Assembly: GCA_003693705.1 (NCBI GenBank)
Contig: RBZT01000610.1
Coordinates: 1-61,944 of the forward strand
Length of the DNA stretch: 61,944 nt
Source: Polymyxa betae
Taxonomy: Eukaryota > Endomyxa > Phytomyxea > Plasmodiophorida > Plasmodiophoridae
Reading direction: 5' to 3'
The position numbers and the translations under genes were made by a program. Below the pieces are notes generated by a model that worked only from the letters and a program-made list of their open reading frames with translations, was not told the origin of the DNA and did not search any database. Below are positions 36,722-48,399 of this stretch, piece after piece. Each line of letters starts with the position of its first letter. Position 1 is the first letter of the stretch.

Positions 36722-37500
36722 TCATAGAGAAGACCTTTCTTGCATCATGACGGAGTAGACCTTGAATAGAAATGTTGTTAGGACAGCACCATGGAGGAGG
36801 CCACAGCGCAGCGGAATAAGGTGTAAGTACACGTCCCAGATGAGGAGAACGGCAGTAGTTGTTTCAAATAACGACTGAATGAGAGTGTCCAATTTAGGGT
36901 GGTAAGCCAGAAATGCTTGGGTAGGGTTTAGGATAAGCTCCCGGTATACCGAATCGTATCCTTTCTGCATGTCTTGAAGAACAGCGGCGTGGAAACACCA
37001 AAGCGTTTTGTAATATGAATTCCGCGGCCAGTGCTGCAGTTCCGAAGGCGCCGACATTGAACCCTGGGGATGTCAGTGGAGAGCGGAGGATATGTCAGGA
37101 GCTGGTGCCTGATGAATCGCGAGTATAGCTTGCGGGGATGCGTGATCAGGACAATGGGGCTGTAGCTGGCAAGGTGGTCCGATTTATCGCCTTTCTTGTG
37201 GATTATCGTTATTTGTGCGTTCCACCACGTAGACGGTGTTAAAGAGTTTTGGAAGCACAACGAAAACTGATTTGTGAAGTATCGTGGAGCCTTTGGGGCG
37301 CAGCAAAAAGCGATAGCGCTAATTGGTGTAGGACTGCAGGCCCAATGCCCTACCGATTTTGCATTCTTTCATTGCATCCCTAATGTCGAACTCGGCGGCG
37401 TTGGCATGGAAGGTGTTCCTTATGTCTTTATGTCCGGTTTTTGATGACGCTCAAAAATGAGCTGTATGACGTTCGGCAGCGGGTCAGTAGCGAGATTGAG
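36722..37500 (-). pseudogene. non-LTR retrotransposon (LINE) RT fragment
   Basis: Minus-strand RT blocks across two frames: FDIRDAMKECKIGRALG near 37390; the entry segment LTPSTWWNAQITIIHKKGDK with SDHLASYSPIVLITHPRKLY (37240-37130), i.e. 'W..a.i..i.KkGd..d..yRPI.L....KL'; DMQKGYDSVYRELI (37010-36950), the first Asp motif; and GLLHGAVLTTFLFKVYS (36800-36745), the G-x-x-x-G motif. The YxDD active-site block would lie further left and is absent. Endonuclease was not found. The frame change is near 36970. The clade cannot be assigned from this piece. Confidence 0.75.
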
Positions 37501-38555
37501 GACTAGGAAAATCAAAATGTAGAGGTCATTGAATCCATCAGGTGCTGGTTCGTCCACGGCGTTGGTCCTAGTGCACGCAAGCTAGATTAATTTTTGCCGG
37601 GTTGCGACCAGCATAGATGTCACGGGGAGCCGGCCAGTTGCCGAGTTCCAGTCCGAGTCGGTGGACTTCGGTGGCAGTCCGGGGGTTGAGCCGCAGCTTG
37701 CGTTTGCCAGCGGGGAAACTGTTTCAGCCTGGGATTGGTTCAGTGTTGAGCCCCACCAGCTATACCGCGGAGAGCCCTCATGATGAGAGTGGAATGATGT
37801 CATTTGGTTCATCAATGAAACGTTGACGCTCATCGACGGTTTGGCAAGGCTGATGTCATCGGGGGACATGTTGCAGAATATAACGAGGACTATGGGTCGA
37901 GCTCAGGCAAAGTCTGGCCTGCGATTTGAAATCGCTGCTATGGTGCAATGCACGGCTGTTTCATTGGAATATGATGACAGTGATGCCCGGAAAGGGACGA
38001 CGAACCCTGGGGACACTTCCGAGTCTAATTTGAAAAGTAGGACTTTGAGGGTTGTCGGGTGAAGCGCGTCGTCATCAATGCACAATTTGGGTAGAGGTCA
38101 GTCTTTTATGAACTATACGTCGTCCACATTGGATTAGGGAGACCTCGCGCGAAGTACGACCGCTCTATATTTAGACAATGGTATCGTAATGGTCAGGAAT
38201 GCTGCTGTCATTTGTGCCAATGTCTTTATTGAAGCTCTGGACATGAAGTTCGCTCCTATATAACATTCTAACGATGTGATATTGACCATAGTTTCTTCAT
38301 TATAGACAAAACCGACACCGACTCAATTGCTCTAGATCACAATACCGTCGCGGCAACCTTAAAGCGACAACTTGATTCAATTTCCGACTCACGTTTAGAG
38401 GCCACGCAGCGAGCGTTCTTTTATAATTCATTCATAATTGATAGTGTAATTGTCCGATTGGACTTAATCGCAGACCTCCATCTTTCTCACGATAGGCATC
38501 TATGTAACGATTGGATTTTCAAGCAAAATGTGGAATTGCTGGAAAGGATACAGAC
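37501..38555. other. no gene recognised
   Basis: Frames of 60-95 codons on both strands (37582-37869 minus; 37823-38062 plus) carry no recognisable motif. Part may be upstream LINE sequence. Confidence 0.4.
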
Positions 38556-40480
38556 TCAAGTGCTCGTGGAACCACTGATTCTTGCCCTACCCACGACTAA
38601 TCGCACCGTTTTCTGGCATGTGCTTTACAGGCTCACAACACATTTCGATAAAATCGAATTCGGGAGGGAATTTTTGATAAAAGATGATTTCGTGCCCCGC
38701 GGAACGAGCTGTGTCCTCAGGCAAGGGTGTATGCTACTGAGAATCCAGCTGACGTGGAACAGCGTCTCGACATTTCTTTAATTGCATGTCCACAAACAAA
38801 TTCCGCTCCTGCAAAAATGTACGGCAACGTTTCTGCTTGCTTTCAACAGTTTGCATATGGTGCAAAACCATGGAGCCGTCCGGTCCAACAAACCACCCTG
38901 GTCAAGTAATTCCCTCCGCATTCCTTCAAGTTAAGACGATTAGCAAGAGAGCATCTCCCGGCATCGCAGGATGGTTGGCGTTGCTGTCGTAAACTACAAG
39001 TGCCATTCAACCAGGATGCAGAAGGTCCAAGATTCTCAGCATATCCTTAGCCTGATGTGCCAGATCCAAATAGCAGTTTCGGTTGGCTCCAGGAAATATC
39101 ATTCGGGTGCTGTCCGGATTGATGCCAGGATGATTGGAGACCATTTCAGGACTTAAGAAGATTTCTCCATGGCAAGGACGATGGAATGCAGATACCATGA
39201 TGGACATACCTTCACTCTTTGGTTAGATGTACTTTCGGTCCTCCTCTTGCCAAATTCTTTTTCCCATCGTGGGCTTGGAAGGTAGAGCCGTTCTGTGTAA
39301 CCAAAACTACTCTGGCTTCTACGTTTTTAAAATCAGGGGATATTACGACGTCCATGTCGTCTCCGGTATATGTTTCCATTCGAGTCTGCCAGAATTCAAA
39401 GTCGATTTCGAACTTATTTCGGTAACGAACAACATCAGGTCCTCATGGCAATCATTATAGGTGCTGCCCCTGCGGTATTCCTCGTAGTGTAAATTCAATT
39501 TTAACAGCATATTCCGGGCAGCTCGTTCTGAGACAGTCACATTGAATTCCAAATCACATTCGGTTTTGAGGTTTTCGTTGATCCATTTGTAAATTCAACT
39601 TTAACTGCAAATTGCGGGCAGCTCGTTCTGAGACAGCTACATTGAATTCCAAATCACATTCGGTTTTGAGGTTTTCGTTGATCCATTTGACAAATGACTG
39701 CGAGTCGAATTGGTCAGATTTGACAAAAAGAATGTAAAGAAGGCAAGCGGATCTAACGGCTTCGTCATCGATCAGAGATTTGGTTTTTTGGAAGTTACCT
39801 TGACTCAAACGAAGTAACTCCGAGCGGTCGACAAGTAGCCGACCAATTACGCATTGCCTGGGCACGATATGATCCGTCCGAATTGCTTCCTCTTTTGCGA
39901 ATACAACTCCGGAAATGTGTTTTTGATGAGGCAAAAGGACTTTTGGATCGTTGGTTATCATCCGGAAGAATCCAAAAACCGCAAGGAAGCGGATTCTATC
40001 ACAAAGTGGCTGCAGGAATCGAACGATTGGTCGGTGCGCTTGCGATTGCTTTCCAGATTTAATGATTCCTGTTGTGCAATAGCTTGGGAAATCTGGGTCA
40101 TCTTTGGCAACCGCCTATCATCTTGATCAGCTTCCGGATCGGTGGATTGCGACTTTTAAAATACATGTCGATAGTGTTTGATCCAGCCATAAGTTCAGCA
40201 TTTTTTCTCTGCGCAAGTTTCCTACGATAAATCGTTGGTCGGCGATTCGCTATTGTTACCATTTTGGAGATGGGATAGAGCTCCGGGTTTCGATTGAATT
40301 AAAGCCACCAAACGTTTCTCAACCAAATCTGTATCGCGCTTCAAATTCCTTCAAAAAAGAAGTCATTGTCAGTTGAAGACTTTTCTGGAGAGACTATCAT
40401 CTCTGCGGTCACAGCAGCCACATCGCGATCGAGACGCTTCATCTCTTGTAGATGTTTCAACTGACGTTGACTCTTGATTG
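38556..40480 (-). pseudogene. Tc1/mariner-superfamily-like DDE transposase, decayed
   Basis: Minus-strand landmarks in order: GRLLVDRSELLRLSQGNFQK and FVKWINENLKTECDLEF (helix-turn-helix region, 39860-39640); VSERAARNMLLKLNLHYEEY (39540-39480); YNDCHEDV, then a frameshift; KNVEARVVLVTQNGSTF with AHDGKK (39330-39260, where the catalytic Asp of 'vtHDEstf' reads Asn); MSIMVSAFHRPCHGEIF (39207-39155); LNLKECGGN (38950-38910); and the closing IFYQKFPPEFDFIE (38690-38645), the C-terminal catalytic block. Several stops and frameshifts and a 100-bp internal duplication break it. The family is a large DDE_3-like group common in fungi and oomycetes; the exact clade is not certain. Confidence 0.65.
39490..39689. 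repeat. tandem duplication, 2 x 100 bp
   Basis: 39490-39589 is repeated at 39590-39689 with few differences, both inside the transposase pseudogene. It duplicates the SERAARN coding block. Confidence 0.9.
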
Positions 40481-41667
40481 CAGGTGCCATGTCAATCCAA
40501 AGGAGATTGGGACACCGGAGAATGAATCAGAGCAGAGATTGTCCACCTCCTGTAACCACAAACTCAATGGTATTGGCGGGGTTGCGCAGAAGGCTGTTCA
40601 GGCGCCCAGACCGAGGCGCGCACCATTGATGCTTTATTTTCCCCTTCCAAATTTCAACCCTTGTCATCTTCATACACAGGACACTTCATCATAGACGAAG
40701 CTTGCAGCAATGCCATGATCCATTGCAGCCACAAATCGATCTGAATTGATGTTTCCACCCGCAGCTGTAAAAAGCAGCCAAAATCAGGGAAAGCATTGCT
40801 CTAACATTGACTCCTTTTAACCATTCTTGTAGTCTGTATAACCGTTTGTCAACGGTTTCCAGTTTCCGATGCCAATCCGAATCGGATAATGGCCGGTCGA
40901 CCATGGGAGTTAGGGCCTCCTCCACCAGGATGAACAACATTCATGAAAAGACTTTCAAAGCGTTAGTTTATAGGGAATCAATTATTCATTTTACCTGCAA
41001 TAGACGGCATCGCATGGGCGGTTCGCTTCTGGGGCGATATCGAGCTGGGCGTGTAGAACACAGTTCTATAACAGCCAAAATAATACGTAACACTTTACCA
41101 AACTTCGTTAGTACCCTAATCTTCAATGGAAACGTCGTTAATGAAGTACTCCTGCTTCGAGAGCCTAGAGAAGCCTCTCCATTGTCCTCAATGCAGCTGC
41201 CCAGCTCGTTGGTTGGGGAACCTAAAACCGTTAAAGTTCAGTAAATCGTCGCTAAGTACCAACTTCAAATACCTTCGAAAAATTGAGTGTTGGCGTCAGA
41301 TATTTGGTGATCCAGAGCAAGATCAACTCCGCCGACGTCATCGCCAAGGTCGTTGTCGTCGGCATCAACGACTGGGGGCAGCTGATCTGGCTCTTCATCA
41401 TTGACGTTCTGTGATAACGCGTGAGAATGACATACAGATTCTCGTGATAGCTCGTCATTGCCCAGATTCCCCATCCGAGTTGTCACTTGAAGACTATTGT
41501 ACATTGTTATTATCACTAATTCAAATGAGGATGGAATTGATACAAGGTTATATTAAGAATCTTGTTAGGCATTTTATTGGTCGGTATCTGATTCCTCAAC
41601 TCCCATACTGTTATCGGAGGAACCCTACACACTGATCAGAGAGCAGCCTGAATGGGCTGAGGGTTTC
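40481..41667. other. no gene recognised
   Basis: Frames at 40807-41244 (plus, 145 codons) and 41265-41516 (minus, 83 codons, acidic) show no known motif and do not support a function. Confidence 0.4.
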
Positions 41668-42331
41668 TTAGCGATTCGCCAGCGGCTCTCCGACTAGCAG
41701 TTTGAGGAATCCCGGTCTCACGAATGGTTCGACTCCAAGCAGCCGAACCTTTGCCGCGACTCTGAAATCGAAATTTAGGCACAGCCTTAAGTCGAACGCT
41801 GCTTGGAGATCACGGAAAAGCGAAATCGCGAACCCAGGCTTAAGCATGTCGATGAAGGCGTTTCCCTGTACAAACAAGTGTAAGACAAAATTCCGACCGT
41901 ACCTCCGAATGTGTAGGCGGCCAGGAACACCAAGCCGAAGTTGGGGTCGTCGAGCGCCCTCTGCTGTCGCATTAGTCACTGACAAAGCATATGCAGCTCA
42001 GTGGTGCTTCTGTTCGAACATGTGCTTCCCCATTCGACACTTCTGATTAAACCTAATGCCGCTCTGGTTGCATTCTCGACGAGACCACTGCGCTGCTCAT
42101 TAAGCTGATCAGGCGCAGGTCTAAATCCATAATGGCCACCGCTCGCCTAGACAGTGAATTATCAAACAGCGACATTGCCATGAAGTAAGCATACGGGCCC
42201 GTTTTGACAATCTTGAGACCCGCATAATCCCTGAGCCGAATGCTTTGGATTCCTTCGCATCCAGCATCCTCGATGAAGAGGTGGATCCCTACAAGCTCCT
42301 TTATGTCGCTATCAGGGGAAATGTTTGTCAC
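41668..42331 (-). other. uncharacterised coding-like segments
   Basis: Two minus-strand frames look more protein-like than the surrounding sequence. At 42053-42331 there is IRLRDYAGLKIVKTGPYAYF with MAMSLFDNSLSRRAVAIMDL. At 41668-41985 there is FIDMLKPGFAISLFRDLQAA with LCLNFDFRVAAKVRLLG; an overlapping frame at 41787-41972 reads DDPNFGLVFLAAYTFGG. They could be pieces of one decayed or spliced gene. I do not recognise a family and no intron boundaries are convincing. Confidence 0.25.
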
Positions 42332-43233
42332 ATCGAAGAGCCCCTGCCCTTCACCATGGTAAAAGCTGACCAGCCGTCAATGTCGATCTTGAGCTCAGAG
42401 GCATCCGGGAGCGGCTTGAAGTTAGAACCTGACTAAAATCGGGAAGGCCACGAATCCGGTTTCGGCTTTCTGGATTTCGTGACGGAGCCGAGAGCTTTCC
42501 TGAAACCATCCTCGTGCCTGATCAGCATTGTCCTCTTGCTCGTCCATCATACTGTCTCTGAATCTTCGTTACCGTCACAGATGAGCATGTTAGCTAGAGC
42601 ATCAAATTCTTGGTCGTCTTGCATAATGATGAGCAAAATTCGGAGACTATAGCAAGCAAAGACAGTTTAAAGAGGGCGCAAACTTCAGGATCGAACGGAG
42701 AGGTAAAACACCAATGTCCTCTAGTTGAAGGTCAGAGATGGAAAAGTGAGGAGATAAATCTGCATGAAATGTTACTGATGATAGTCATTTTTTTCTTCTA
42801 ACATCTCCGTATTGATGGATGAAATACTCAATAGCCCCGAAAGATCTTGTATGTGCTCTGGGGATATTTGGGTTATGTTGCGGGAAAGTCTCGGCCTTTT
42901 GTTACGGATATAACGAGTCTTTTGACAAAAAGTCAACTCTTTAATTTTTGACAAATTACGTTAATCTTGACAGAGCAGATCAAGTAACGCCGCTTCACCG
43001 TAAGCCGTCAGAGGAGCGACCGAAACAGAAGATTCAACAGTGAATAGCACGATACTGATAGGTTCGCAGAAGATCTCACGCACTTTGTGATGGGGGAGCG
43101 AAAGAGCGGTGTATACATATTAGGGACAAACCACATTAGACTACTGTGCTGTGAGCTGATATTCGGGATGATGCTGGGAGAATCTATCTAGATCCGAATA
43201 TCATGAATCGTGTATGCTGCTGTTGTTGGGAGA
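42332..43233. other. no gene seen
   Basis: Stop-rich sequence on both strands left of the hAT element, without repeats that I can match elsewhere in the window. Confidence 0.5.
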
Positions 43234-44838
43234 CCCATAGTCAGGCCTCTTTATTTACGGACAGATCCGTAAAATCCGTAAATAGCTTATTTACGGATCG
43301 ACATCGATATTAATAATCGGATTGTCTTCAAAAGTTGGAGGTTTGAGATTGATTTATTATGGTAATGAACCTTAAAGATCCAGATGTAAACCGTTCAATC
43401 GTTCGTATTGCTTGCAGTGCAAGATCCCTTCCAAAGACAAGTCGGTGATCGAGGATCTGTAGTCATCTTTCTCGATTTTGATGACAGAGAAATCAGATTC
43501 TACTTGTGCAGTACCGGGAAATACTGTGGCGATGCCTCAACAGAATCTTTCGAGGAATTTCAAGCGGTTCTGATCCACCCTGCTGCTCTCAAAGCTAGAT
43601 TCAGGTCCCAATTCATTTAGCACCGGACGTAGAATTTGTTCGTCGGAATATGCTGCAGCCATTTGTTTGTGCTCCTGTTCGATCTTGGCAATGTCGGTCC
43701 TGGGCCAAGTAGTAAGTAGCCGAGGAGTCTGCTCGCGAACCGTTGCACAAAAATCACGCGGTTTTTCTGATGCCAGCGCTTGCGGTAGGACCTCGGGAAT
43801 AGGTACAGAGCTAGGACTATTTTGCGAATCGCGTTCTGCAACAATCACGCTGATCCCGAAACAGCTTTTAAGTAGAGCTGTGCAGTATCAGTTACAATTT
43901 CATCGAAAGCGTCGGAGCCCATATCGTCGATTCGCTCGTGAGCAAAAGAGCTTTTATCCAGGATGAACTCCCGGATGTTTTGAAAATTCGCCACAAATCG
44001 CCGGCATTCTGAAACCGCCCAGGAATCGTCCTAGACGAGCACCTCTGAAGCAGCTAGACATCCTTGGCCTTCAATTTGATGCAATAGATCGACATAAAGA
44101 CGGAACAGTTCGATTCTCTGAGCGCCCACCGTTGTCTTATGACCTTGAATAGCTTTAATGTTGACTCGGCAGCGGCGAAAAAACTCTTACACTATCGTTA
44201 ACGTCAACCACCATTCAGGGTTAGGCTCGCAGGATGGGTGTTTCTCTTGGAAATGATCTAGAATCCGGACTCGGTGAATTTTAAACCAGGAAGCAGCATT
44301 AAACTTTGATTACCATCACGGGTCAGCAACCATAGGCGCTGTCGTTCGCATATCATTGATGAGATTCGCTTGACGCCGAAGATATGAAATTACAGAGGTA
44401 AGCCGACAATAGGATTCTTCAGTCCCATACCAAGAATAAGCTTTTTCCAAAACGAGGTCGAGCTGTATGAGCCGCACACCAGATTCGAAGAAAACCCTGT
44501 TTCGCAACACGTTCAAAACGAGTTGCAACACCTGATATCGAACCTGTCATTTTGTTTCACCATCGGGTGTGATTCCAATAATAATATCACGCCAAGAGGA
44601 GCAGAGGGCGTCTAGCGCTTTACAGCAGGTCTCGAGAATAACTTCCGTAGTGTGGCGTTCGTAAATCGGCAGAGCTTAGAGATGGCAGTTGATATTGCAG
44701 GTCGAACAAGTGTGCATTCGAAGACGGATATCCAGATATGAAGTCGAATGTTGGGTAGACATATCCAAAGCGACAGAAAAGGCCGAGCTTTCGCTCAACA
44801 GCTCTGTAATCGATTGCAAATTAATAGCGCAAACTTTA

Positions 44839-44901
44839 TTGGTCTTGACTGGTAGTTGTGACGATACCTCGTCACTCGTCACAACTACCAGTTAAGACCA
44901 A
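44839..44901. other. 26-bp-arm hairpin at the left edge of the Penelope-like insert
   Basis: Arms 44839-44864 and 44876-44901 are complementary at 25 of 26 positions, with an 11-nt loop. The hairpin lies at the junction between hAT coding sequence and the insert. Confidence 0.9.
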
Positions 44902-46062
44902 GAAATCGTGGAAATCAAGGAAATCGGCAAAACACAAGATCCTGAAGAAGCGTATCTGTATTCATCACCATTCTATCTCTCCAATTCTTCTTAAACTATG
45001 TCCCTTAGATCCTAAGATCTTTCATTCCTTTAAAACTCTACTTTTCCATGACTTATATTCAAAATCGACCTTCAGATCAAATCCAGATCCTCAACTTAAT
45101 CTAAAAATGCTTGGACTCGGTATTAAATTTGCTCCAAGACCTTATGAACCCGCTTCTATTATCTATAGCTCTGGTTTCTCACGTCTCCTTAGAGATACTA
45201 CAATTGCTACGACACCTTTTCCGCCACAAGAAGATATCTATCATCGTAAAATTCAGACCCGTTTTACATGGATCCCCGATCACGTTAATCCTTATACTAT
45301 AGCTTTAAATGAACACCTACATCAAAACTCTAAAGTCCTTCTTCTCTATCGAAATTATCCTTTCGAAGAAGCCTCGTCTCTTTATAAACGGCTAATTCGC
45401 CTGAAATCTGTACCAGCTATCAAAATCGTCCAATCCGACAAGACCTCGGGCCTCGTAGCCATGCATATCCTTCATTACAACAATATGGTCATGACACACT
45501 TATCTAACCCTCTAATCTATCAACGCATATGCACAATTGAATGCGATGATTTTCTGTCTACTTTATCTACAATTTACACAACAACATCAATCTTTATTTC
45601 ACGCTATCTCTAAATTAAAAAGAACTTTCCAAAAATAGCCTTCTATTCTTGAAGAAAAGCCAATCAACACTACAAATCATCCACTGTTTACCTAAACTTC
45701 ACAAAGCTGGACTTCCAGGGCGTCCAATAGTAGGCTCGCTATCATGGATTACAACCAAATGGTCTATATTGCTCGACTGTCTATTGGAAAAGATTTCTAC
45801 TCCTTTCGCTCTCAAGAACAGCATTACTTTAATCTCTTCTATCGAAGGACCACATCTCACTCCATCCCACATTTTATGCTCTGCAGACGTTTCAAGTCTC
45901 TACACAAATATGTCTTTATCTCGGCTATATTCTGTTATCCCAGAATACACAGCCCGTCCTTATCTAATCGATATTCTCCAGTTCATCTGTAACAATAACT
46001 TCTTTATTTATGGCAACGACGTATACAAACAATTAGACGGTATAGCAATAACGAGTTCATTT
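44902..46062 (+). pseudogene. Penelope-like retroelement RT, 3'-truncated
   Basis: Two plus-strand frames. The first (to 45613) has LNLKMLGLGIKFAPRPYEPA, HLHQNSKVLLLYRNYPFEEA and IKIVQSDKTSGLVAMHILHY with NNMVMTHLSNPLIYQRI. The second (from 45649) has LPKLHKAGLPGRPIVGSLSW (the K.HK....RPI.gs block), ILCSADVSSLYTNM (first catalytic Asp, 'DV.sLYTn') and IYGNDVYKQLDGIAITSS (the 'y.Q..G.amGs' block). These are Penelope-specific variants of RT motifs. The sequence stops there, so the Y-x-D-D block and any GIY-YIG endonuclease are missing. There is a frame change near 45620. It lies inside hAT 3 and was therefore inserted later. Confidence 0.85.
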
Positions 46063-46905
46063 TGCAATGGTTTCCTCAGTGGAGCTGCCCATCGATGCAT
46101 GTCCAGAGCGTACTATGATTGAGCAAAGTAAACGAGCTGTTTGTCTAAACGAGCATCCGACAGAAATGTGGGCTACTGAAAGTCCGAATTGTAGGGGATT
46201 CATATAAGCAAGCCAAGCCAAATAGCCACGTAATAAATCGTAGGTGGCCAAAAAACTGACCTGATAGTGATACGAAATCGACCGACACCTTCCCAGGCAT
46301 GAAGACTATCGGCTTCATCTCGGAGGTCAACAAAGGCATTCATCATACGAATGAGTGTTCCTCCCTAAATATTTTCGTGGTCCCAAAGCATCTCGCCAAT
46401 GATAACGTCGACAATCGCTCCGTTGATGAAATGGATTTACACACTTGTTTACCCGAGATGTATTGATGCAATGTTTGGCAAAGTATTCTCGCTTCTGACT
46501 TTCATACAAGTTTCGATAGTGTTCCCAACGCTCCGGATGTTGTTTCTGATGATGCTGGGAGTAATTATCAGTACGGAAAGGGGCAGTGAAGAATTTGACA
46601 TTCTGAGGGCGCTGCCTTTTTGCTCCGATCTTTTCCTCTCTGCAGAAGTGAACACTGAAGAGGCATTCGGCAGCTTTGACCACCGATGGACGCTCCCGGC
46701 AATGCTGAGTCGCTCGTACCCCATATTGGAGGTCAGGGGAGCGCTGAAAAGGGGTGAATCGCTAGGGTAGCATGAAGATCGAAGTCTACTTCTCTGATTC
46801 CGACAATAACAATAAAACCGTGTTTACGGGTCGAACTCGCAGTCTATTTACGGACTTTACTGGCTTTTGGCATAAAATCCGTAAATAAAGAGGCCTGCCC
46901 ATAGT

Positions 46906-47402
46906 CGAACGAAACACCCTCGATAAACCTTGGAGCTGGAGCTGGACCCTACCTACAGAGCATTACGTCGGAGATGAGAGCTGGATATCATATAAAGATA
47001 GTTTACTGACAGAAATCAGATTGGCTTAGTTTGGCAGAAAAACAAACCGCGTCGTTTAGGAAACAGTTTGGGCTTAATGTGTAAGCAAAAGAAAGAAGCG
47101 ATATATAAAAATAAGAATAAAATAGCCAGTGAAAGAAGATCATGTCGAAGCCATGACCAATACCAAACCACAAAATGCGAGAATACAGAAAGACAAACTG
47201 ATGAAACCCTAAAAGCATCTCTAATCGTAAAAAGGATGGAGAAAAGGTTCATACCTGGGTGAGATTAGAACAAAAGTTTCAGGAACAGATATATGAATAA
47301 ACAGCGATACTGTGCCTAGACTAAGAAACGACGACTTTGTGACCTGACCTCTAAATTTACAAGGCGAATTGTAAACAACCAGATCACTGATTCTGCATCG
47401 CA
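46906..47402. other. no gene recognised
   Basis: Lys/Asn-rich short frames only; AT-rich sequence. Confidence 0.5.
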
Positions 47403-47729
47403 ATGGGGTGGCCACGACGCAGGAATCTCTTCCCTGCTCGCCATGCCTCAATGCGAAACATGGAGTATCCGATAAAGGATCAGATCTTTAAGACTTTCCA
47501 GATGAGGTTGCAACGGCTGACCAAATTAAGCAAGAAGAGAACAAAGAGCAGTAACTGGCAGAACAGCTGGAGAAAATCGGCATTTAGCTCTTACAATAGT
47601 TTTGTTAACCAAAAGAGAGCCACACTAAAACCGTATAGTGGCAGTTTACTCTACAAAACAGTTGCGAAACAAGCGGCTGAGCCTAAAAAGCAAATCGAAA
47701 TGTTTTTGACGAAGCCTCGACCTTATTAA
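47403..47729 (+). CDS. hypothetical protein, 108 codons
   Basis: An open frame from an ATG at 47403 to 47729, strongly basic (many Lys and Arg), with a C-terminal LLYKTVAKQAAEPKKQIEMF segment. No known domain, signal peptide or membrane segment is visible. It has no clear promoter. It may be the 3' exon of a larger gene or a random frame. Confidence 0.2.
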   Translation: MGWPRRRNLFPARHASMRNMEYPIKDQIFKTFQMRLQRLTKLSKKRTKSSNWQNSWRKSAFSSYNSFVNQKRATLKPYSGSLLYKTVAKQAAEPKKQIEMFLTKPRPY

Positions 47730-48399
47730 CAACCAGCTCCAGTGACGAGAAATTGGGATGAATACACAGGCTTTCTAAGGTTTAGAACGGTCGGCGTTAA
47801 AGACTGTGTCTGCATTATGGATAATTGGGAGATTTGCATCAATGTAATAGAAGGGTGTAACCGGCGATATCTGGAAATGTGCCTAGAAAGGCAAAGTCGC
47901 AGTCTCCACCATAAATGATGGCAAGGGTAAGGCGCTCGCCTTTCAATCTGAAGCCGAAAGACAAGAGCTCTTGAAAACAGCTGATGGGGGTGTGGAGCAA
48001 GCGCGCGGCCTCCAGAAAGTTCCCAAAGAAACCAACTGGTCAGGGTTAGGGTTTATATGTTATCGCATGTTTTGAGATGCTAACACGATTTCAAATACCG
48101 TATATCCCGGAGATATAGACACCCGACCTAAATGCCACTATCGATGCTGATTCAACGTGCGTATTGTCGCGGAGATAGTGAAACATTACATATGTCTGTA
48201 TTTGCCAATAGGTAGTTAGGTACATCAGCTGTGTTGATGGTGTTGATGTCTGGAAATGTTGAGATCGTTGGTCTCAGGAAAGGGACCGATGGTCGTCAAT
48301 GTGAGGTCCACAGTGACTGCAGTGGCGTCTGCGTTGCTACAGGGTGTCTGATCCGGTTCAAAATCTCCGTTAGATAAGTGGGTGTTTTTAGTTAATACT
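47730..48399. other. no gene seen; short telomere-like motif
   Basis: Contains gggttagggttt at about 48042-48054. No supported frame. Confidence 0.5.

Larger units (their letters stand above)
43370..46690 (-). pseudogene. hAT-like transposase interrupted by a Penelope-like insert
   Basis: Minus-strand order: N-terminal zinc-finger-like block with GAKRQRPQNVKFFTAPFRTD and NYSQHHQKQHPERWEHYRNL (46620-46510); QTARLLCSIIVRSGHASMGS with STEETIAK (46140-46065); then, left of the insert, CAINLQSITELLSESSAFSV with ALDMSTQHSTSYLDIRLRMH (44830-44710, including the first Asp), HQLDLVLEKAYSWYG-like (44470-44420), SYLRRQANLINDMRT; and the C-terminal block FPGTAQVESDFSVIKIEKDD with YRSSITDLSLEGILHCKQYE (43530-43385). 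Multiple stops and frameshifts. The C-terminal 'esdFSvi..ekdd.R..ltd.sLegilh.kq' block marks a hAT-related group I associate with oomycete genomes. Confidence 0.8.
43234..46905 (-). mobile_element. hAT transposon 3 with 8-bp target duplication
   Basis: Element 43242-46897 (3656 bp, including a nested Penelope-like insert). Ends are exact inverted repeats caggcctctttatttacgg / complement of ccgtaaataaagaggcctg. The target duplication cccatagt is exact at 43234-43241 and 46898-46905. Subterminal tttacgga words recur near both ends (43255-43305 and 46820-46885). The transposase lies on the minus strand. Confidence 0.95.

Noticed and set aside
37111-37150. ctgatga near a gcgag stem as a hammerhead ribozyme
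   Set aside because: The GAAA core and matching helices are not present at the required spacing.
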